Below are positions 58,296-64,000 of a DNA stretch of 64,000 nucleotides, one piece after another. Every line of letters begins with the position of its first letter. The first letter of the stretch is position 1. The position numbers and the translations under genes are program-made. The notes beneath the pieces are model-generated. The model was not told the origin of the DNA and made no database searches. It saw only the letters and a program-made list of their open reading frames with translations. Source of the stretch: Serpula lacrymans var. lacrymans S7.9. Taxonomy: Eukaryota > Basidiomycota > Agaricomycetes > Boletales > Serpulaceae. The stretch spans positions 1,359,329 through 1,423,328 of the forward strand of contig NW_006763290.1 of assembly GCF_000218685.1 (NCBI RefSeq), read 5' to 3'.

Positions 58296-59240
58296 TGTGT
58301 GACAACCCCTGTCTGCCAGTTGATCTCAGGATTGTGTTTAAATAGCCAGGTCTAGCCCAAGATTAAATTAATCTTCCCTAGTTGGGTAGCTTCGGCGGTG
58401 ACTCGTTCTCTGTGTCCTTGGTATTCGACAACAAAAGAACATTTGTGCGTGATGCAGCCACCCGCGTTAAGTGTACCGTCAACATTATAGACGGGAATAG
58501 ATACATCTAATTTTACAAGGGGGAGTCCAATTTGCTCTGCCCAGGCCTGATCTATGAAGATTCCGTTAGCGCCTGAATCACGCAGTGCACTGGCTGGGTG
58601 TACTATGCCCCGGGCAAGGTTTTCCACACCAACGTCTAAACAGATCTCTTTTTGGAATAAATACGTGCGCATCAACACACACTTTGGGATTTTGGGAAAG
58701 GGTGGCTCCAATGAAGAAGAAGAGGTATCAAAAGTTACATGTTTTTCTATTTTATTTTTACCAGAATCAAGCACCCTATTGTTTGTCACGCCGGGGCCAC
58801 ACTCCAAGGGAGATGCTGGTGCAGTGGTAGTATTATAAATATTACAGTCACAATGCTTCATACAGGTACAGGTTTCAGATAACAAATTTAGAAATTTATT
58901 TAGAAATTGGGGAGCCATCCCCTTCTTTCCATTATTGCTCATGCAACACCCCGGAGCAGGGGCCACTTTGTTGTGGTTTACTTTATTGTTCATAGGAGTG
59001 AAGGCACCCAAGTGACCTAAGCTCCAAACTCTTTTCCCTGAGCTTTTATTTTATTGACCTGTTGGTCATAGAAGAAAGCTCGGATTTTGTTGTACGAACG
59101 ACCGGCCAGAGTATTGAGCCGATTGTCCAGTTTTTCAGTTTTTAATTGGTGCGCCTGGCGCCCTTGGTTATTTTTTTATTGGGCGGCCTGCACCCCATTT
59201 CTGCAATCTCGGGACATATGTCCCTCTTGGCCGCAATTTA
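58296..59240 (-). pseudogene. gag end and protease of chromovirus 2
   Basis: From about 59236: a half knuckle NCGQEGHMSRDC, whose first Cys is lost at the truncation point, and a short basic stretch with one stop. The frame 59011-58352 follows with the protease core HPASALRDSGANGIFIDQAW and INLILG, ended by a TGA-type break before TWLFKHNPEINWQTG. Further frameshifts connect it to the RT frame. The protease motif DSGA is complete. Confidence 0.8.
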
Positions 59241-59437
59241 GAAAATGAGGAATTAGCAAACAGTGGAACATTTCATCCCTCACACCTTTTAACTTTTTGA
59301 GAATTTTTTTCTCAAAAGTGATACAACAAACAAATATACACTAGTACAATTAGTGACAAACTCTGGATCAAACAATTGGTAAACGTCTAAGAGTATCAAG
59401 GTCAAAAAAAAAAAATGCAGTACAAAGTCCATAGTTA
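59241..59437. other. Gap between chromovirus 2 and the dioxygenase-like gene
   Basis: AT-rich; GAGAATTTTTTTCTC (about 59320-59334) is a small palindrome and there is an A-run at 59406-59415. Probably the 3' flank of the minus-strand gene that ends at 59438. Confidence 0.35.
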
Positions 59438-61781
59438 TCAATGTAAAGAAGAATGACCAGCCCATCTATTTTGCCCATTCCTCCAATTATCCATCTCTTT
59501 GTCAGTTTGCAAGACAATTGAGCCCCTCTGCCCTCTGAAGTGCAAGTTAAAATGAGTTATATCACATGAGCGAAAGAGCACAATATCCCCCTCTCTCATC
59601 TGCAACACCAAGCCAGGCTCAACAAGGCAAAGCTCTCCCCCTTCATGCTTACTCAGTGGTATAACTAGACAAAAGAGTTTGTCCTTGGCTTCCCTGTGAG
59701 CCTTGGTTGAAACATTGATATTGACCACAAGACCTAAGAATGGGCAGACAGCAGAGGCATTGTTACCAGGGAGTAACTCAGCATGTTGTCTGAGTACCAA
59801 ATATTCAGCAGGTAGATAAGTAGCAAGCTACATCAATGGTATCAGCAGATTATCCTGTAAATTAATCAAAAACAATGTCACTCACCATTTCATTTATCCA
59901 TTCAAAGAGATCAGCAAATACTGTTTTAAGTCTCTGGTAAATGTCAGCGTGATCTTGAATCTCCTTGGACGTATAGGGGATAAGCTGCGAATAATTTGTT
60001 CTCGAGGCATACTTTCTCTTCATCATCAAAGGGGGAATATCATTGGGTGCGTCATTTCCCTTCATTGATTCAGCATAGTTTGTAAATGGGAAAAAAAAAA
60101 GAACTCACTTTTGTACAATGGCGGTTGTACCAAGAGAAATGTAGAGCTTCAAATGTGAAGCCTTCACCTTCAACAGCTGAGTCTATATGATGTAGAGATA
60201 TGGTGGAGCCTAGGCAGGACTGGAAGTTAGGCAGGAGAGTGGTGCAAATTGATTCTGGCATAAAGCTGTTTAAAAATAACATGAGCGAATCATCGCTGTT
60301 TTTCAAGAGAAGAGGAATGGAGGGAACTATTGAGGATGGTATATACAAGTATGCTGAGGGGTCTGTACAAACACCCCCATCATAATGTTTCTGTATCTAA
60401 GAACAAGTATTTAGCATTGAGATTGTGTACACTACATACATGACAATGACATACCTTGGCTGTCAGGTCCTCCACATCTGTGACCTTGATGGCTCAACTT
60501 GCCCTTTCTCTTTCTGATCATGTCCACTCATAGTTATCGCCAGGATCCCATGGGGCAGAGTATTGGCGATTGCCTTCAGCCATATTCTGGAATGTTGTGC
60601 TAACCACATACATTTCAGGGAGGACAACTGGTGGTAATGATGGTGATGGTGGTTGAGAACAAGGCAGGATGTCGTCAAGGTCGGATAAGGGAGTCAGGAA
60701 GTGTACTAAAGATCTTGTACCTACACCTCAGATAGCCTGACCATGATAATATATGGGTACATGAGCTATGTCTATAGTGTGCATACAGACTCCCCAACAA
60801 TCTAGACGACGATCCAAGAGTTGGAAAGTACTACAAAAAACCAAAAAAAATCAGAAACTGTTAGAATCAAATGATTGTAACATACTTGAATTGGACAAAA
60901 TTTGTGCAATCAATATTGGCAGGAAGGCCATAAAACTGAGCACGCCAGGTGCGAACATGCAGTTCATGTTCAGTGGCAGGTTTTGGTGTAAGCTAGAAAT
61001 AGTTGGGATGATTCTACTAATCACCAGCTGTCCACTCACAGTAGCTGCATAACATTGTTTATTTAGCATACACGCAGTAAGAAGTAGTACACTTACATTC
61101 AACTGGCCACCTAAAGACATTGGCTATCTCTCATGGTGTCGTTCCGTCCATTTCACCAAGTTGAACCCGTAAGTTCAAGCCTGCAACCAAAACAAGGGCA
61201 TAGATAGATCCTACATAGATTTGTAAGTATGGTTTAATGTGGACAAAGGTAATCTTACCACCGGCTGCTATGGCTGCAAACTTGCAGCCCATAGCATGCC
61301 ATTGCTCAAACTGTTTCTTAGACGGCTTAGGCTGAGGGAGATCCCTCCAAAGGCTTTCCAGGGAGATACCTTGCTGAGAGCAACAGACTGTCCATTCTCT
61401 CACGGCTCATTGGGTATTCACTATTGCAATCATATGCGGTGAGTGCTGATACTGAGGTGGAATGAACAGAGACTTACTATTTTTCTCATAGTGATTATCA
61501 GCTTTTCGCAATAGCAACCTGTTGATTCCATGCAGTGTGAGAAAAGAGATCAGCTGTTGTCCCCTTTCTCACACCGCATGGAACAATGCGACTGCACACC
61601 TCCAGCTGTGGATGTGGGCAGCTCTCCGCTTATCATCTTTTGAATCATTCTCTTCCTTGCCCGCCCGCTTACACCTACATATTGGTGCAAATATTTAGAT
61701 ATGAAGTGAGTTTCATGGGTTTTTTAAAACTACTTACTTGGTTGGCTGAGCACTGAGACATATTTCAGCAGAACATCCCAT
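59438..61781 (-). CDS. 2OG-Fe(II) dioxygenase-fold protein, TET/JBP-like fungal family
   Basis: Multi-exon gene. A possible start is ATGGGATGTTCTGCTG (61781), giving MGCSAEICLSAQPTK and a GTAAGT donor. Recognisable parts: FEQWHAMGCKFAAIAAGG (about 61290), SIYALVLVAGLNLRVQLGEM (about 61180), then SGQLVISRIIPTISSLHQNL (about 61030). Next are STISLHHIDSAVEGEGFTFE with ALHFSWYNRHCTK (60220-60105), YQRLKTVFADLFEWINEMVS (about 59920) and, in the last exon, the double-stranded beta-helix core: KAHREAKDKLFCLVIPLSKH with GGELCLVEPG, CDITHFNLHFRGQRGSIVLQ. The iron motif reads HxE where HxD is usual; the distal His and the 2OG-binding Arg are present. Related fungal TET/JBP genes are linked to KDZ transposons and oxidise methylcytosine; activity here is inference. 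A stop near 61590 and one near 61400 leave the N-terminus doubtful. Confidence 0.6.
61526..61583. repeat. 58-bp near-perfect hairpin
   Basis: TTCCATGCAGTGTGAGAAA (61526-61544) and TTTCTCACACCGCATGGAA (61565-61583) pair over 19 bp with one mismatch and a 20-nt loop. It lies in the 5' part of the minus-strand dioxygenase-like gene, probably in an intron or a spoiled exon. Confidence 0.85.
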
Positions 61782-62010
61782 TCTCAGTCTGCAAAAATGC
61801 ACCTGTCCCCCATGTACACAAAATCCTCCACTTCCACTGGAAATAGTGCTACCTACTGGTATACCCCCTATTACTTGGTCAAAGTCCTCTCCTGGACCAG
61901 AGGGTAAGTCAGTTATTTAATTTCAAAAAATTACCTGATGGCAATGCACAGCTACTCAACAACAATCTTTCGCCACTCCCCCGAGTAATCTATCAACATC
62001 CACTCTTTCA

Positions 62011-63485
62011 ATGTCCACCCATACTGCACCAATCACTACATCTGAGGATCAAGTCCAGCCCATCATTGAGCAAATCGATAGGAACTTGAAGTATAATTCT
62101 CAGGACGTATATGTCCAGGTGAGAAATCATTGTCTGGCTACATTCCTGATCTGATTTTTCCCCCTAGCAATTCTATATTGAACCATCAAGTTTCCCTGAG
62201 TTTGTGGACAAGCTCAGAGAAAGTGACTACAGCACTTTAAGGTATGATTTTTTGTGAGTGAGTATACTGTACTTATGTCCCTACTTTCAGATATATGTAT
62301 GACCATGTGAAAGGCATCCTGCAACTGAGCATGCCTACTCCTGTACATGGAGTTTTCATTGAGCGCCTCAGTGAACTTTTACAGGGGAAACTGTCAGGCC
62401 TTATCAGATGGTCAGATGGGATGTTCAAGTTGAGTTCTAATATGTTCAAGTTCCTCTGGCGAGGTCAAATCACCACTGTACCCGACTTAGCCCTCAAGTT
62501 CCAAAGCCTCAACCCTAGCATTGAGTGGCAGGACTTGTTCATTGTCGAGGTCTCCCACTCCCAATCACTTGGGGACGTCACCCAGAAGGTGAAAAAGTAC
62601 TGGGAGGAGCTCCCCCACCTTGTTGGCATTCTAGTGGTCAAATTCTACGAGTCCCACAAATACGCAAAGCCCCAATATGGGTACGCTAAACCCGTCAACA
62701 TGCAGTATTGGTACAACTTACAAAAGGATGATAATATTAAATATGGCCCTCTGAGGACAGCTGATGGCGTAACATGGGCGGGTAGATTTGTGGTGGATAT
62801 GTACCTGTATGAAAAGGACCCAAAGGTTGTAGGGAAGGAGGGCTATGCACGGGATCTTCCTACACCTGTAGTACTGGTGCGTCCCCTCTTGATCACAACC
62901 TTTTTTGACTAATATAATATATGTACAGAGGGTGGTACCTAATATAGATGTGGGCCAACTCTATCCCACTCAAGCCCAGAAAGACGAATTCAACAAAGTT
63001 TTCAATTGTGTTATTACCAGGTCAATTATGGAGATGGAGACGATTATGAGGAGTGCGCCCCAGACTATCGCTAACCTAGAAGCTGAAAGTGCAGCTGCTC
63101 AGATAGCAGCGCTAGAGGTTGCTACCCAGGATTTGATAGCAAACCGCACTGGTTGTCCTCTTCAGACTGGTACCCATTTGAGCACGCCCACTACTACTCT
63201 ACCTACTCCCCATTTGCACCCCAAGTATTGCCTAAAGAGATATCTCCCATTGATCTCTCAGTCTTCAATATCCAGCTGGATTTTGACGATTTTCTTCAGG
63301 CTTTTCAAGGATCTGTAGCTGATCTGGCACATAGACGTTTTCAGGATCATTATAATACCCCCCGAAGTCATGCTAAGGCAGCTAGGAGAAGGAGTCCTTT
63401 TCACTCTGAAGAAGAAGTGGGTCGGCTTGTTCAACAGAAATTGGGTGTAGGTAGCTCCAGCAACAATGTCACAAGGAGGAAGTGA
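62011..63485 (+). CDS. PD-(D/E)XK-like protein, four exons with one frameshift
   Basis: Exons: 62011-62118, 62168-62241, 62291-62876 and 62929-63485. The first three sum to 768 nt and keep phase. Start ATG at 62011 gives MSTHTAPITTSEDQVQPIIE. Exon 2 reads QFYIEPSSFPEFVDKLRESD. Exon 3 holds the likely nuclease-fold core TVPDLALKF followed by DLFIVEVSHSQSLGDVTQKV, i.e. PD, then an E-V-S in place of ExK, and a Lys soon after. HLVGILVVKFYESHKY follows. Similar proteins are multicopy in mushrooms and are often called restriction-endonuclease-like; no function is proven. In exon 4 the frame QRVVPNIDVGQLYPTQAQKD must shift by one base near 63150 to continue as DWYPFEHAHYYSTYSPFAPQ and end at 63485. 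So the copy is mutated, or the exon limits differ. Confidence 0.55.
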
Positions 63486-63787
63486 AAAACATACATGGAC
63501 AACATTATATGTATTACTTCTCTTGTTCTTGTACTCTGTGCTTGTAAATAATATTGTACTTAGACATGTACGACTTCTATTTGTATTAGAACAAGCAAAT
63601 TCTATGTTTTACCACTACATATTTCCAATTTGGGATATTGCCGGTGCAGATTGAGGTGTTGCATCTCAACAGCATATTTACAAACGGGTCCTAGATAATC
63701 AAAGGTATCAATTTCATATTAACTGGTGTTATTATTTCATAAACTGACTGGATGTGTATGGTGTAATATAGGTTCAAGGAAAAAATG
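63486..63787. other. Gap between the nuclease-like gene and Plavaka copy 2
   Basis: About 300 bp. It starts with a frame without known motifs (63466-63654) that is mostly hydrophobic. This is probably the 3' flank of the left gene and the 5' flank of Plavaka. Confidence 0.35.
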
Positions 63788-64000
63788 GCACACGTACCAA
63801 GTATGGTTGATCGCACATGTCCTGCATGTGGAAAACTTTTGAAAACACCACAAGGTGTCATGGCTCACCTATCAATGTCAGCAATGTGTGCTTGGTATAG
63901 GAAAGAAAAGAGAAGAGAACTTGAGGCAGACAACCTAGGCCCTGAACAAGTAGTATTTGATGAAGTCAACTTGGATGAAAATGTTTACGACCAACAAGAT
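63788..64000 (+). CDS. Plavaka transposase, copy 2, N-terminal zinc finger (runs off the window)
   Basis: Opens ATGGCACACGTACCAAG. The first residues include TCPACGKLLKTPQGVMAHLS and MCAWYR, which match the N-terminal Cys/His finger found at the start of Plavaka proteins (CxxCGKxF..H.....CxWY). An acidic stretch follows (EADNLGPEQVVFDEVNLDEN) up to the window edge. Open over all 71 visible codons, so this copy could be intact. It completes the N-terminus that is missing from copy 1. Confidence 0.75.

Larger units (their letters stand above)
54728..59240 (-). mobile_element. Ty3/gypsy chromovirus 2, 5'-truncated, inserted in copia 3
   Basis: Minus-strand order: gag zinc knuckle (about 59230), protease, reverse transcriptase, RNase H, integrase, chromodomain, then a polypurine tract (complement of 55145-55156) and the 3' LTR (55144-54728). 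Gag upstream of the knuckle, the primer-binding site and the 5' LTR are absent. The pol genes are far better kept than in chromovirus 1. Solo LTRs of the family at 20051, 38393 and 52690 show past activity. Confidence 0.9.

Noticed and set aside
61770..62010. An upstream first exon for the nuclease-like gene (MHLSPMYTK.. or a Pro-rich frame)
   Set aside because: The first frame does not join in phase with the next exon, and the second lacks a start; ATG 62011 explains the gene without it.

Overview
The window looks like repeat-dense nuclear DNA of a basidiomycete, most likely an agaricomycete. Short introns of about 50 to 75 nt with GT..AG ends, Plavaka transposases, DUF6589 and DUF6698 proteins, RecQ-like helicase copies and a TET/JBP-like dioxygenase-fold gene all point that way. 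Family names come from recognising motifs by eye, because no database search was possible.

Only three genes look like intact single-copy housekeeping genes: NOP53 (60S ribosome biogenesis, 21970-23650, +), a Prm10/ThrE-family membrane transporter (39769-42126, +) and a RAD5/HLTF-type SNF2 ATPase with a RING finger (42218-46650, -). Exon sums for the first two are exact multiples of three (436 and 672 residues).

Layout from left to right: hAT remnant cut by a Tc1/mariner element (1-2647); a decayed minus-strand chromovirus with an extra third ORF and a MITE inside it (2871-8790); RecQ-like helicase converging on a DUF6589 gene (8830-13250); DUF6698 remnant (13740-15190); Plavaka transposase with a solo LTR (16560-20961); DUF6589 fragment; NOP53; copia 1 (24402-29330); copia 2 (30766-34165); a second DUF6589/RecQ convergent pair with solo LTRs in both genes (34165-39130); the ThrE and SNF2 genes; a tRNA-like gene (47656-47729) and a DUF6589 fragment; solo LTR, second MITE copy and an unrecognised gene (50514-52406); copia 3 truncated by a minus-strand chromovirus (52690-59240); a head-to-head pair of a 2OG-Fe(II) dioxygenase-like gene and a PD-(D/E)XK-like gene (59438-63485); and the 5' end of a second Plavaka gene running off the window.

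The strongest lead for an undescribed system is the repeated tail-to-tail pairing of a RecQ-like helicase with a DUF6589 protein, found twice in opposite orientations, which suggests a two-gene mobile unit. Second is the third ORF of the first chromovirus, which starts inside the pol stop codon and ends in a Cys/His-rich, probably zinc-binding tail. Nested insertions with clean 5-bp target duplications give a relative chronology: RecQ, DUF6589 and Plavaka genes were present first, and LTR elements later inserted into them and were reduced to solo LTRs.
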